Source of the DNA: Sanderia malayensis
Lineage: Eukaryota; Cnidaria; Scyphozoa; Semaeostomeae; Pelagiidae
NCBI GenBank assembly: GCA_013076295.1
Contig: RQOL01000616.1
Location: forward strand, 1,178,001-1,242,000
Direction of reading: 5' to 3'
Length of the DNA: 64,000 nucleotides
The translations under genes were made by a program, and so were the position numbers. The first letter of the stretch is position 1. Each line of letters starts with the position of its first letter. Positions 22,201 through 33,936 of this stretch are shown one piece after another. A model generated the notes under the pieces. The model was given only the letters and a program-made list of their open reading frames with translations. It made no database searches and was not told where the DNA came from.

Positions 22201-25200
22201 CAGGGTGTTCGAATTAGACAGAGTTGACTGTATGCACAGTTTTTAATTTCGGAATCTTGATACAATACCATGTTTCCTCGAAGGTGTTGCAATGGGCAAA
22301 TTGGAGTAAGAGCCTTGCTACTGGGGTGGGAAGGCTTTTAAGAAATGGGAGATCCTTCTTGACAACTGATTTACGCGTACTATTTAGCTGTTCATAATTC
22401 AAGGAGCTGCATATATTAAGAAAACAATTATAACACCCACATTTGCTATTAATTGTAGAAAGCTTATACAAGAGTCTGAGGAGCCAAATATGCAAGATTT
22501 TAGTATGCCATTGGTCCGTTGCTGCAACGTAGAGGAACCACGCTTAGGCAATGGCCGCACACCTACCACCAGTTGTCGTTATCATTTCTTTTTATCTTGT
22601 TTGTAGCATGCCTGGGAATCGGCTAGACTAGCTGCCGGTTGCACGCTGCAACTGCTCGACGCCATATTGACGAGTAAAGTATGCTTAATCTATTGAATTC
22701 TTATTCTGCGAGTACTCCTGCATGTTTCTTTGCAGCAATGGATACCCCTACATGCTAACTTGCATCCTGATATGCCACTATGCATGTCTGTGTTCATGCT
22801 TGTGCTGCTTTAATGCTTCGATGTGTTTCAAGCCACCCAGTGTTTTTATCTGTGTAGTCCTTGTATTTTCTCTCTTTGCAACAGGTTCAAAACGGAGCCG
22901 CAGTTGTGAGGTAACCTTTTTCTCATCATGTGAAATCATCGTTCAAAGAGTCGGAGTGAGTGAGTCTCTATTACGTCATTTCCACTTCATTACGTCATCT
23001 TCATTTTCAGACCTCCCGGTCATCACGCGTTATTCGACCAACCAATGGGCTTCTGCATCTTCAACAATGTTGCCATGGCTGCCAAAACAGCGCGAGAAAA
23101 ATACGGCATAAAAAGGTGTTTGTGGTCTTTATGTGCATTTATATGTGTGAAGTGTAAATTGGTGGCTGTACCAAAATAAATCCAAGATGTTTGTTTTTGT
23201 TCAAGGCGTCTTTCTTTATATCCGTACAGAATTTGCATTGTCGATTGGGATGTACATTGGGGCAATGGCATTGAGAAAATGTTTGAAGATGATCCGAAGT
23301 AGGTTGCCCAGTCAGCGACGGGCTATCATGATGATTTCTAATTCGATGTATTGGTTTCTCGTTAACTCGCCCCACCTTACAAGTCAGCTCGCCCCACTTC
23401 AGAAGTCAACTCGCCCCACCTTACGAGTCAACCCGCCCCACCTTACAAGTCGCCCCATACCGAATTAATTAATACTTAATAATTAATTATGCAACCAACT
23501 TGATCTTAGGAAATTTTCAATGTTAATATTAACGGTGATATTAAAACACGCGAAGAATGCTTTAATAATTATTCATTTTTAGCGTGTTGTATTTTTCAAT
23601 CCATCGTTACGACAATGGTAACTTTTGGCCCAATGATAAAGGTGCTGATTACGACAATGTTGGGAAAGGCGAAGGAGAGGGGAAAACAATTCATGTTGCA
23701 TGGAATAATGTAGGTTTACCGTCAGGCCATTATTCACCGTTTGTATTTTTTAAATTTTATTTATTAGAATCTTATATCTTGAAATTATTTCTCGCGCAAT
23801 TTCAACTTTCTGGTGAATAGGGAGAGTGAAAGTGGATGAGTTCAAATCAAAGAGATCTTTGACTTTGAAAGTAACGAATCAATGCCATGCCATGTGCATT
23901 GGTTTGTTACTTTCGTTAGTTCGTTCAAAATTCAGTTAACGCTTTGGGGAGGCTGTGATTGCTAAAGTGAGAATCAATCGGTTTAAGAGAAACATTTACT
24001 TTCATCCGGCTATCACGAAGTTACGACCGCTATACCGCAGCAATAATGATATGACATGATATGATAAAATTGCTTACACACGAACAACCCTTCAGTTACT
24101 CTGGTAGAGTCAGTTAAATTAAAGATACAATATTAAATACAATCCTAAAACAATAATAAGTAATTTAATTTCATCGAAGATCTTTTAAAATGTTAATAGG
24201 TTGGTCTTCCAGAGGGTCGTCTTCCGGGTAATATTTGCTTCACTCGAAGTTTTGCAACTGCAGCAAGCTCAACGAGACAATGTTACTCGTGTAACGAGAC
24301 TTTGGAGAAGTTTAATGATAATTTGCATTCATCATCACACAACATATAACGATCATGCTTTTTCTCGTAGATTGGCATGGGTGACTGTGAATACCTAATG
24401 GCATTCACAATGCTACTTCTTCCTGTTGCGTACGAGGTTTACAAAAACACATGTTCTACTTTCAGTTAGTAGACTCGTTACATTGAGTCCCTGTGCCTCG
24501 TTCGTTTTTTTAGTTTTCTTTACCTCGCCCAACCCGGGACCTGCGGACTAACTGTTTTAGCAAATTATCAATTTGAAGAGCGAAGACAAGAGACTTCATG
24601 TAACGAGTCTAATCCGTTAGTCCATCTTAAAACTTTGATCCCTCCCACCTTAATCTTCATATATAAACGTGAATAGAATTGGATACACACAATTTTGTTG
24701 CTTCCTTCATTGCATCGTCAGTCGAGGACTTCAAAGACGCGCTCCATTGATAAACTGCTGTAAAATTTCTGTCCAGTTTAGGCCCGAACTTGTAATCGTC
24801 AGTTGCGGTTTCGATTCAGGACTTGGTGATCCGAAGGTGAGCGGACTTTCGCGTACTTAACCCCCGGTGAAACATAATTTTGTTGGCCAAATCAGTTGTG
24901 AACGCGTTTTCGCCAGGAGTGGAGGGTGGCTAAGGAAAGTATGAAATCTCGTAACGCTGCTCTGCACGTTTCTTTCTTGTAGGGCCTGTGCAAAGTTACC
25001 CCTGAAGGTTTTGCTCAACTCACCCACTTATTGATGGGCCTTGCGGAAGGAAAGATCATGTTGGTGCTTGAGGTATTCTCTTGGTTTTCTTTATGCACAT
25101 GCAAGATTAGGCTCATTACATTGCATCCCTGTGCGTCACTCGTGTGGGTCACAGGGACGCAATGTAGTGACACGTCCCTTGTGTTGAGCGAGTGCGAGTT

Positions 25201-26235
25201 ACGAGCCAGGCGCAGGGACGCAATGTAGTGAGTCTAATGCAAGATATGCGATTAACTGTACTCACGGATGCTTTCGTGAATATCACGGCATCTTTTCCCC
25301 ACCCACACACCCCTTGCGGAATTGCAACATATGCACCCTGGATTGTAGCTAGCACACACATACAACAAAGTGTTTCGATATACAGAAGTGAATGAAACCG
25401 TGTTGTTTGTTCTTCAAGGGTGGCTATAACTTGAGCACGATTTCAGCTTCGATGTCATCGTGTGTTCAGTGTTTGCTGGGTGACGCATGTCCAGCGGTTG
25501 GAACAATGGCCCAAGTAAAAGAAAGGTGAGAGAATCGATCCCAAAATTCTTCGCGTAAAACCCCTGAATTGTCCGAGCTTCTGTTGAAAGTAATATACTA
25601 TTACCCGCTAGCTAGCTGCAAAGGGGGGGTAACGTGGAGGGGGGTTTGTCGAGGTGAAATTTACCATTGGTTGAAGTCAGTGCACAATGTTAGAAGTTCG
25701 ATTAGCTGCTATTCTGCTGTGGCGGATGAAACATCTGGTTTTTCAAGAACGTCGTCAGAGCATATATAGAAGAAGTAAATTTGAAGGCACATATGCAGTG
25801 CTGCACATTTGACTTACTTCACACCACAAACCAGCAACAAACTCCTGATGATGCTTTGAAACTCATTACATGATTGAAATTTCTCTAGCTTCAAGTAAAC
25901 TTTTTGAGGGTTGATTTCGTACACATTTCACAATAATTTGAGCTAATGCTACGTATGTGTTGCCAATCTTTGAAATCTTTATATCATTTTAAGTTTCTTA
26001 TTCCATCTCGTTGCAGTGCTGTAGAATCGATATTGAATACCGTTAGAGTGCAAAGCAAGTATTGGCACTGCTTGAAATGGGCAGGTAAATTAAATTTGTT
26101 CCCGTTGCTTTCATTTTTTAAAGTACACTGTTAGTCTTAATTATAGCTAATGTATCCACTGGTCCAGAAGGTGTCCCTGCCCTCACTCCAAACCTCTGCG
26201 CTGCCTTCCTTGTCAGCAATGGCAGCTGTATTTAA
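19277..26235 (+). CDS. Class IIb histone deacetylase, single domain (HDAC6/HDAC10-like)
   Basis: Zinc-dependent lysine deacetylase. Sixteen exons with consistent phases: 19277-19312, 19442-19530, 20674-20761, 20953-20993, 21859-21955, 22607-22678, 22885-22910, 23011-23115, 23230-23298, 23583-23709, 24371-24436, 24777-24836, 24983-25072, 25419-25525, 26017-26084, 26147-26235; 409 residues. Motifs: THPERPERI near the start, [21 protein letters not shown] (the His pair), [10 protein letters not shown] (zinc Asp and His; the next His of the usual DVHHGNG is Trp), [28 protein letters not shown] (zinc Asp) and [11 protein letters not shown] (catalytic Tyr). The Lys in GDPKG is the residue I recall at the selectivity position of HDAC6 catalytic domain 1. 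There is no second deacetylase domain or ubiquitin zinc finger before the stop. An AATAAA lies near 26692. Confidence 0.92.
20030..20370. repeat. Dispersed repeat in HDAC intron 2, related to 45640-46010
   Basis: Shares phrases with the IPO9-intron repeat at 45640-46010, for example CAGATTTTCATTGCGTTTTA here against CAGATCTTCATTGCGTTTTG there, plus GGGTTTACCC/CTTGGGTT words. It appears to be a degraded copy of one interspersed family. Confidence 0.5.
21150..21200 (-). ncRNA. Second hammerhead-like core, minus strand, HDAC intron 4
   Basis: On the minus strand, CTGAAGA (21183-21177) is followed by a GAG...CTC mini-stem and CGAAACG. The order resembles the hammerhead CUGANGA/GAAAC core associated with Penelope-like retroelements. 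It may equally be a conserved fragment of another dispersed repeat. Confidence 0.22.
22062..22230. mobile_element. TA-flanked MITE, 169 bp, in HDAC intron 5
   Basis: Begins CAGTCAAATCTGCATAGTTC and ends with the near-inverse GTTCGAATTAGACAGAGTTGACTG; TA flanks at 22060-22061 and 22231-22232. Terminus style is pogo-like, as for 454-640 but from a different family (TTCGAA-rich). Confidence 0.75.
23362..23460. repeat. C-rich minisatellite in HDAC intron 9
   Basis: Four to five imperfect copies of about 22 bp, resembling ACTCGCCCCACCTTACAAGT, lie between HDAC exons 9 and 10. Confidence 0.7.
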
Positions 26236-27109
26236 ACATATAGTGAAAAGGACAGGTCTCAATGGCAATAGAAGTGATATTAATTTAGCAATTTTGATTA
26301 GGGCAATGCTGCAAATAATCGCCCAGGGCGGTTGTTGCATTGTTAGATTCGGCGTTAAGATTGGTCATATTTTACACAGTATACAAGTCGGATATCAAAC
26401 TTTGGGAACTGCCTTAATCCTGAATTACTTCTTTTCTTTTTCACTAGAAACTTACTTGTCTTGCAAAGAGGTTGTTGATAGGAACAAGGTATGGACCGAA
26501 AAGTAGCTAGGTTTCACGGTTAGCTTTTAGATTTGTTTGAAATTCAAGGTCAGTTTAAATCAAGACGACAATTGCTGGATTGCTAATGCCATTCATTCTA
26601 AAATATCTCTCACAGTTAATTATTTTTTTAATATCTTGCAGTAATTTTTTCTTCGATCTAAAATCTAGTAATAAAGTCACGAAAATGCAGCAATAAATTT
26701 TTTTATTTACATCTCTACATACAATTTATTAATTACTTATTTTCGGTGATGTCCAGCAATAGACATCTGTTTGGTATCGAAAATGTTCACTTTTTATTTG
26801 GATTTCCGTTTGTTCAAATATCCTGAGCATATATAGAATTCAAATATCCTCCACAAAGTCTTTGTTTTAACCCCCTTGTAGCGTCTTTTAAATTGCGTTC
26901 AAATTGCAATACTGCAAGCTGCATAGCCTGGGGGTAGTGTATTAAGTTCAGTATTAAAATCCAACACTGCACGCTTCTGGAAACTGAAGTGTCAACCCGA
27001 TCCAGTTCCTTCTATCTTTTCAATTCTCCACATATCCCGCCGCAATTCCATTGGATGCCAAGGTGTAATCGCCTCCTGATCAATGGCAGTGCAATATATG
27101 AGAACAGAA
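26236..27109. other. HDAC 3' flank and intergenic spacer
   Basis: Probable HDAC 3' UTR with AATAAA-type signals at about 26671 and 26692, then AT-rich sequence up to the convergent minus-strand gene. No further gene seen. Confidence 0.5.
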
Positions 27110-29829
27110 TTAAAAGCATTCCTCTCGCAGATAATGTTCTTCTTGTTGAACCAAGAGTTTGGCATCGCTGCGACTGGATCTTTTTTTCGTCTTTATTTTT
27201 TGATTCAGCTGTTTGCATTTGGATCTGTCGTCAGCAGGAATTTCTGTTGGCGCTCTTGCCTCGTTTTGGTGCGTGCAGTAGGTGTCGTAATGAAATACTG
27301 AAGTACTGTATTCACTTGGTGCCGAGTAGTAGAAGCTTTCAGAAACTGCACAAAACAGAAAATAGTTGGGATGTACGGTTGTGTCCCTTACACTTTTCAA
27401 TGCTTCATATAATTGCCGAGTATCGGCAGAGTCAAGAAATCGAAACAAATCAAAACGTAAAATCACTAACATTGAAAAGGGGAATTATCGAGAACATAGC
27501 TCAAATTCAAACAGTTTAGAGGGAGTTACCAAAGTTTCTCACGTCGGAATTATATGTTGTATATAATATACACTTTGGCTGGGGGCGTGTAAGCTCCCAC
27601 TAGGGCCGCGGGAAAGTTATAATTACCGTATTTCCTCTAATTAGCGCCCACCCTCTTTTAACCGCCCCCTCCAATAAGCGCCCACCCTAAAATCAACAAG
27701 TGGGAACTAATTCTTAAATTTTCACTGTTTGCTTCAAATAATTTTGCAAAATGTTTTTCCAATTTTGCAAAATATTTAATAAGCCTTCGGTATCGGCCTT
27801 CAAATTTTGGAAAATTACATCACCGGGGGGTTTATTAAACTCCTGGGGGGGGGACGGGATACGGGACGTTCATTTGAAGACATAATCTACAACTGCAACT
27901 TTAATTGGTAGACAAAAAAGACCCCTTTTCACTTAAAAGACACTGCGTAAATCATATGCGTAAATCATAAAATACCTTCTTTTGTTGATTCTGCGTGATA
28001 ACTTGCGGACGAAGGAAAATGGGGTTTCGAACTGACCTCGCTATCAAGCACTGACTCTGCTTCAACAAGAAAACGAGGCTGCTGTGGTCGACTGATGGTC
28101 GTGATCGAAGATGGTAAAGGCATTCGTCTTCTCACTGCTGTCGCATCGTACCAGAGTCTCTCGCGTTGAGACGACTGCGGAAGTTTTTTCATGCTATACA
28201 CGATCGGCATTGGCATCCATGTTTGAGTAGACGCGTTTTTACAGCCAAATTGATTCTCTGGTGGAGGCCTTCTTGGTTCGACTGACTGCACCAAATCTAA
28301 AAGCAAACAGATAAATACACGGGAGGTTTCATGCAATACGTCGCCCTACTCTTAGGTGCCTAATTGCCGTCCCCCCGCTAATTAATTTTTGAAAATTTTT
28401 CCAACCCTCCCGCTCTTATTAGGACCCCCCCGCTTATTAGGTTTTTCAACTTCGCGTAAGTGACGCGTATTGAAAGTTCATATCAGAGTAATCAAAATCA
28501 CAAAATAAATAGATACCAGTCTTGCATAGACGAAATATTATAAAAATTGAGTCTGGGGGAGGAGAAAAACTTTGAAATAAATTCAACAAAAATCCAACCC
28601 CCCCCCCCCCCCCGCTAATTGGGACCCCCCGGCAATTAATTTTCAACAAAAAATCCAACCCCCCCCCGCTAATTGGGACCCCCCGGCAATTAGGCACCTA
28701 AGAGTATACGACTAAACCTGTAAAAATAGCCCATGGATGTGTAAGGACAAAGGGATGGTCTCTTGACAGCTGAAAGGTACGATTTGTTGTCGGTTCAATA
28801 ACTTGAGGGATGGGTGGTTTTTGAGAACCTCTTTATGAGGAACCCACTTGCATAAGGTCCTAAAATTTCAAGAACTTGTACTACGAAAGACAAACTGGGG
28901 AATTTTTCTAAATTGAATAATTTTATCACCGTGGTGAATAATAGACATGCTACTCCGAGAGGCCCCTGGAGATTTGACGCAATGCTTGCGAAGCTACTTT
29001 ATATTTGCAGTTTTAGAATCAGAATTTCAGCAAAAATGGTTTGTATTATATTGAATGGCGAGGATAATGCGAAGCCGGCAAAGGTTTTCCGGCAATTTTC
29101 TATTTTATCTGAGGAAAAACGGCGTAAAATATGGAGTTCTTCCCGCAATATGTGGCGTTTGAACAAAATAAAATAACATTCCACGCAATGTTATTGACGG
29201 AATAAATAACTTATGCAGACTAAAACGAATTTACTGACCTTTCCATTGCAAGCGTTTTACCTCGTAGCCAGTGCAATGGGGACAACAAACCAGTTTACAG
29301 ACGCAACGTGTTTTGCAAACCTGTTCCGATGGTTTCCCACCAAACATCATTGCATGGCGTTTCTGGTTGACAAGTCGATTCATATAGCGAAGTTGCGCAG
29401 GTATGCTATCTGATTCCTTTGATATTATTTCTTCAACTCCTTGCTCTGCTGCTGGTGTTGTTTTGTTTTGTTGTCGCTGCCAACAGTTTGTTGAATTTCT
29501 TCTCGTGTGCTTTCCCATGGTCTTTCGCGTTCTTCTTGCCGTGTCGTATCGGTGGCATGAAGCGACGAGAGCTAAAAATGCAGCCAAGAGAACCAGCGGC
29601 AATATCAATGCAAGGTTTCTGTCAGTTTTACTCCATGTTGTGTTTCCATTTGAAGTTTCGTTGTTCTGGTGGATAGAGCCATTCTTTTGTGTCGTCGCGT
29701 TTAAGTTTCTGTAATACTCGTGCAAAATTCGTTCATACTGCGACGTTTTAGCCTTGGCCTTAGTCACGACCGAAGAAACCAAAACAGGCCTTGGCAATGT
29801 GGAAGAAGTCGCTACGATAGTTGCTCTAA
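27110..29829 (-). CDS. Unrecognised single-pass membrane protein (5' end not found)
   Basis: Three exons with consistent phase-1 joins: 29239-29829, 27976-28296 and 27110-27465, about 422 residues in total. The extracellular part has N-glycosylation sequons (NATT, NETS, NTTW). A 20-residue hydrophobic segment, LALILPLVLLAAFLALVASC, is followed by a basic stop-transfer region (RRTRKTMGKHTRR). The cytoplasmic tail contains CKTRCVCKLVCCPHC and a Pro-rich stretch (RRPPPENQ). The first exon is taken from the acceptor at 29830 because its phase fits and the frame beyond it ends at an upstream stop; an exon with a signal peptide should lie between 29830 and 30466. I do not recognise the family. The matching phases argue for a real gene, but it could be partly mis-joined. 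Confidence 0.5.
27625..27860. repeat. Dispersed ACCGTATTTCCTCTAATTAGCGCCC-type repeat
   Basis: Starts with an ACCGTATTT...AGCGCCCACCCT phrase and C-rich copies (AATAAGCGCCCACCC). It is related in style to elements near 34160-34440, 39631-39742 and 41700-41960, so is one member of a MITE-like family abundant in this window. The right end is unclear. Confidence 0.5.
28348..28706. mobile_element. TA-flanked MITE with C-run interior
   Basis: CTCTTAGGTGCCTAATTGCC at the left is matched by GGCAATTAGGCACCTAAGAG at the right, both adjacent to TA. The interior has an 18-19-bp C run near 28600 and a tandem duplication of AACCCCCCCCGCTAATTGGG-type text. It lies in an intron of the minus-strand membrane-protein gene. 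Confidence 0.8.
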
Positions 29830-30466
29830 CTGGAACATTGGAGAAGTTATCAATTTTTTTCCAAACAAAACTTTTTTCAATCATAACGTTTCAAATTTAC
29901 ACCCGTGTGTTCTAAAGCAATGCTGACAGTCTTCAACAGCGTAAAGTCAATTCTCCCATCCAACATAATTGTAAACTTTAAACGAAATTTCTGAAATTAT
30001 ATGCCTGTTACAAATTCCCTATGGAGACCAAGCATAAAAATTGCTTGGTCTCCATGGGGAATTTTTGAGCGGAGAGCTAAAATCGATCGATTGTTTAAAG
30101 AATAACGATTCAATAATTTCTGGAATGAGAGCATACTTTCTTTGGAAAACCGCACCTTCGTCTCTAATGTTCCGTTACATAGGTACACGTTTTTTTATAA
30201 GAAAGTTCTAGACACCCTAAAATTTAAGAAACTTTAGAACTACAAGGAAGTATCATTAAGTAGTTTTTTCCTTTACGGATTTAACAAATATCAACTACTG
30301 TAAGTATGTTTTATGTGCAAAGCATAACATTGTCGGCTCCACATGACGTTTTTTCGCATTGACGATTTTTCTTTGTTAATAAAGAAATGCAAAAACACAA
30401 AAACACTTTTTGGATACTTTTATTGGGTCATAGCCCAAAACATTCAAGTTATGCTGTTAAAATTAT
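29830..30466. other. Short intergenic spacer containing a strong hairpin
   Basis: Lies between the membrane-protein exon and the 3' end of the collagen-type gene. It contains the hairpin listed separately at 30012-30064 and otherwise AT-rich text with an AATAAA signal (minus strand side) near the collagen gene end. Confidence 0.4.
30012..30064. ncRNA. miRNA-like hairpin candidate
   Basis: AAATTCCCTATGGAGACCAA(GCA) pairs with (TGC)TTGGTCTCCATGGGGAATTT over 23 positions with a single G-T wobble and a 7-base AT loop. Cnidarian miRNA precursors can be this short and nearly perfectly paired. A tiny foldback repeat is the alternative. Confidence 0.35.
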
Positions 30467-33400
30467 TTAGTAACATCTAAGCTTGCCGAGAGTGTGTAAT
30501 CCGTACTCCCCGGTATCTCCAGTATCTCCAAATCTAAGTTCTTTTACTGGTAAAAATTGTTTATCCTTTAACAATCCACTATCACTGCGGAGTACATTGT
30601 CATTTGCGTCACACATGCATTTACCTGTAGAGCAGGATTTATCCAAGGAACATGCACAACCTTTATTGGGGTAACTAACTCCACCCCAATTTAGCATTTT
30701 TTGGCCATCGAATGATACCCACCATGCAAATGGAGTTTTATGGTACAAATAAAAAACGCTACCATGACAATCATACTTAATAAATTGATCACAATGTTTC
30801 GAATGACGTTTCAGTGCTTCTATTTGCGTATTTGGTATAGAATATGTCACAACCTTTCGGTATCCACCACGCGCATCAATGCCAGATACTTTGGTCTTTC
30901 TTTCGCTATCATGAGATACTAACGTCACTCCAACACCATTCAAGATACTCATGTCACAATAAACTTGCACGGGTCTGGTTGAGTGATTCTCACTTGGGTT
31001 GATAAGATAATTACCAGATTTTGTTGCTCCATTCCGCTTTAAACTAGCACATGTTGCCAGATAAGATCTCGGAACAAGCTCAATGTTATGGCTTATGCTT
31101 GAAAACCTTGACGATACGCGACAGGAATATTCTCCAGCGTCATCGAGTTGAAAATCTCTTATTTCGAGTATCTGATTGTTTTGTGAAAAGTGAGAATTTC
31201 GGGGTAACTGTTTTCCTTTCCTGCTCCATGCAACGCGAACAGGGGGAACTCCGCCACTGTGAAGACACAATAACCTAAAATTCAAGAACGGCTTTGCAAA
31301 AATCTTGCTATTTGACTTGCCGAGAAACGAGAGTCTTTCACGAATAATGAGTGAAGCCTGTGCCCTTTGTTGTGCAAGAAAGTTACGTGCAATGCAAGCA
31401 TAATCACCGCTATCTTCAGGCTTTACATTATTCAATTGCAACAATCGGCTGCCATTTAATATGACTGCATTAGTAGGCATTGTACCATCAACTCGTTCCC
31501 ACGTCACAGTTGGCTCAGGAAATCCTTGTACGTCACAGACAACAGTGACATTATGCCCACTTTCTGACTGGACTAATTTCTCTCTGATCTTAGCCGCAGC
31601 TTTCACTGCAAAGGAAACATAAAAATAATGGCATTGTTGACGAGTAAAGATTATTTACACTCCTCATGACTTCATAAACCAATTTTTAGCTGAAGCAATG
31701 AAGATTTAATGTGGTATGCCGAAAAACACTGCGGAGGAGATTTACATACGGGACTTTTGCGGGAATTTACGGGACTTTGAGGGAGTAGGAAAAACGTGGC
31801 GTTCGAGGTGAACTAAAAGAACGAAAGTAAAACTAAAGGAGGGTAATGTTATTCGTTGTATAATCAAATAGTGTTTCGTTTTTATATTCATGTCGAAATA
31901 TAAACTTGGAATATTTATAGTGATGCTCTTTGGGGCGGCTAGGGTTTGCTATAATGAGTTTGCTCAGCCTACCGTTAACAGTTAAATGAGCGAGTCTTCT
32001 ATCTTCACCAATTGTACTTTTTGCAATACATTCCACAATTCCTCGGTCTGCGAATTGAACATCATTAATTGCGAGCATTCCTTTAGCAATACGTTCATAT
32101 CGTTTGTTTATCCAGTTCTTTCCTTTCAGCTGCAAGATGACCTCTGGTTCGGGATTTCCAATCGCTTCACAAGTAAAGGTCGCGTAGCCTGATGATAAAA
32201 CTGTTTGATTTGCAGGTGGGGTGATAATTTTAGGCGCAGCCACCGATCTCCCTTTCTGGCCTTTTTCTCCTTTCCTACCTGGATGTCCTCTAGGTCCTAT
32301 GTCTCCGCGGTCTCCAACTGGACCACGCGGACCTCTTACTCCCGGGTCTCCCTTGTTGCCTTTGTAACCGCGGGGACCAGCCTTTCCGCGTGGACCTCTT
32401 CCTCCATTTGAGCCCTTTTCTCCTGGTAGACCTTGTTGTCCTGGAAAACCTCTTGTTCCAGTTGAGCCCTTTTCTCCAGTAGACCTTGTTGTCCTGGAAA
32501 ACCTCTTGTTCCAGTTGAGCCCTTTTCTCCCGGTAGACCTTGTTGTCCCGGAAAACCTCTTGTTCCAGGGCAACCCTTTTCTCCCGGTAGACCTTGTTGC
32601 CCTGGAAAACCTCTTGTTCCAGTTGAACCCTTTTCTCCAGGCGGACCTCTGAGGCCAATTATTTTCGGACTATCATGTTTTCCATCACTTAAGATAGTGA
32701 CAGGAAGATAGACTTTCCACGAATTGCTTGTTGCATTTTCAGCTTGGTTGCAATAAAGAACGTCTCCTTCTTTTTCCAGACGAAACTGAAAAAGTAAAAG
32801 TACCATAAGTAAGTCCTCCATTAAACCCCCCTCAAATAAGCCCCCACCCTAAAACATTTTTTGCGAAATAAGCCCATCGGAAAGCAGGAGGGAACAGAGG
32901 GAACATGCTTCAACATGCTTAAACTCTTTTTCGGATTGAGAAAATCTGTACTTGCTTAACCTCGCTTTCGCTTGACGCATGCGTACGGAGTTTAGACTCA
33001 AATTAATCTTAGCAGCAGTGACCTCCCTGATCCTTTCTTTTTTCTGTGGGTTGTTAATATTCACGCATAAAGTTATGTGAATTTATCATGTGGAAGATAA
33101 CGAAATAAAACTTTTGAGATTTTCCTGCTCACAAATACTTACCATGCTCTGGCTCAGATTTATCAGCAAGATAAGTGGCATTAGCAATATCGACAGATAT
33201 ATGCTGTTGCGCAAGCTCCAGGGTCCCCAGTCGCTTTATTGTAGCTTTGATTTCAAGTTTGTTGTGTTTCACCATGGCTTCGAGTTGCCTCAATTTCTCA
33301 TTCAGCGGGCTTCGGTCTTCAATGAAATAAAAATATTTGATTTTTATGGTTATCAGCACACATATCATACACTATTAATTCGTTTGATGCAGAGCGAATG

Positions 33401-33936
33401 ATCTGAATTGAATAAATGCTTTTTCAATGAATTCTTTATGTTTAACGGCGTTATGTTTCCATGCAGGGGAAGGCCCTGGGTTGTTTTGCCGCTGGATTTG
33501 GGTAGATTTGATTGGCAAAACATAAGTTTTGTTTTGGAACCTATAATATATTGTCTTATCGTGGAACATTATCAAAATCATATCTTATAAAATATACCCT
33601 GATTGTTTTTATTTGCCCTTGCAATTTCTATTATTTCCTTATTATTTATGCAACTTTCTCACCATTTGTTTTTGCTCGAATTTCTGCCATGTTTTCCGCG
33701 CCGTCGATTTTTCCACCGAACTCTGTTGTTGCATGTTTTTCGCTCCAACATTCATCCTTAATCTTGATGTTTTCCTCTTCAATAATCATTATCTTCGCTT
33801 CTAAGTCTTTCACAGTTCCATACAACTTTTGCTGAGCAATTATTATGTAACAACAAGCAAAAGTAGCAACCAAGGAAGTGACCAAGTTTATTACATTCGC
33901 CAAACCCAACATTTTTGGATTTTTCGCTTTAAGCAT
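30467..33936 (-). CDS. Membrane-anchored coiled-coil/collagen/Ig/CASPR-like protein (apparent frameshift)
   Basis: Exons seen: 33663-33936 (ATG at 33936; cytoplasmic MLKAKNPK, then hydrophobic [20 protein letters not shown], a type II signal anchor, then coiled coil), 33143-33316 (coiled coil), 31973-32785 (collagen Gly-X-Y then Ig domain 1, [14 protein letters not shown]) and 30467-31605 (two more Ig domains with YACIARN and YSCRVSS, then a C-terminal fibrinogen-like CASPR-type module with [32 protein letters not shown] and [20 protein letters not shown]). Similar modules occur in contactin-associated proteins and, from memory, coral skeletal-matrix proteins. Likely an extracellular matrix or recognition receptor. 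Two problems: the 33143 to 32785 join does not keep phase, implying a missed small exon, and one 54-bp collagen repeat lacks a base near 32477, shifting frame. Confidence 0.75.
32409..32650. repeat. 54-bp tandem repeat encoding collagen units
   Basis: About four and a half copies of a 54-bp unit encode [18 protein letters not shown] on the minus strand. The copy spanning about 32463-32515 is 53 bp, missing one base in the CTCC(C/T)GGTAG segment, where it reads CTCCAGTAG. Confidence 0.9.

Noticed and set aside
26989..27519. 176-codon plus-strand open frame
   Set aside because: It overlaps antisense the phase-consistent exon 27110-27465 of the minus-strand membrane protein and shows no recognisable domain.
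29230..29884. Start codon at 29884 for the membrane protein
   Set aside because: A good acceptor at 29830 in the phase shared by the other exons suggests the N-terminal part of that open frame is intronic.
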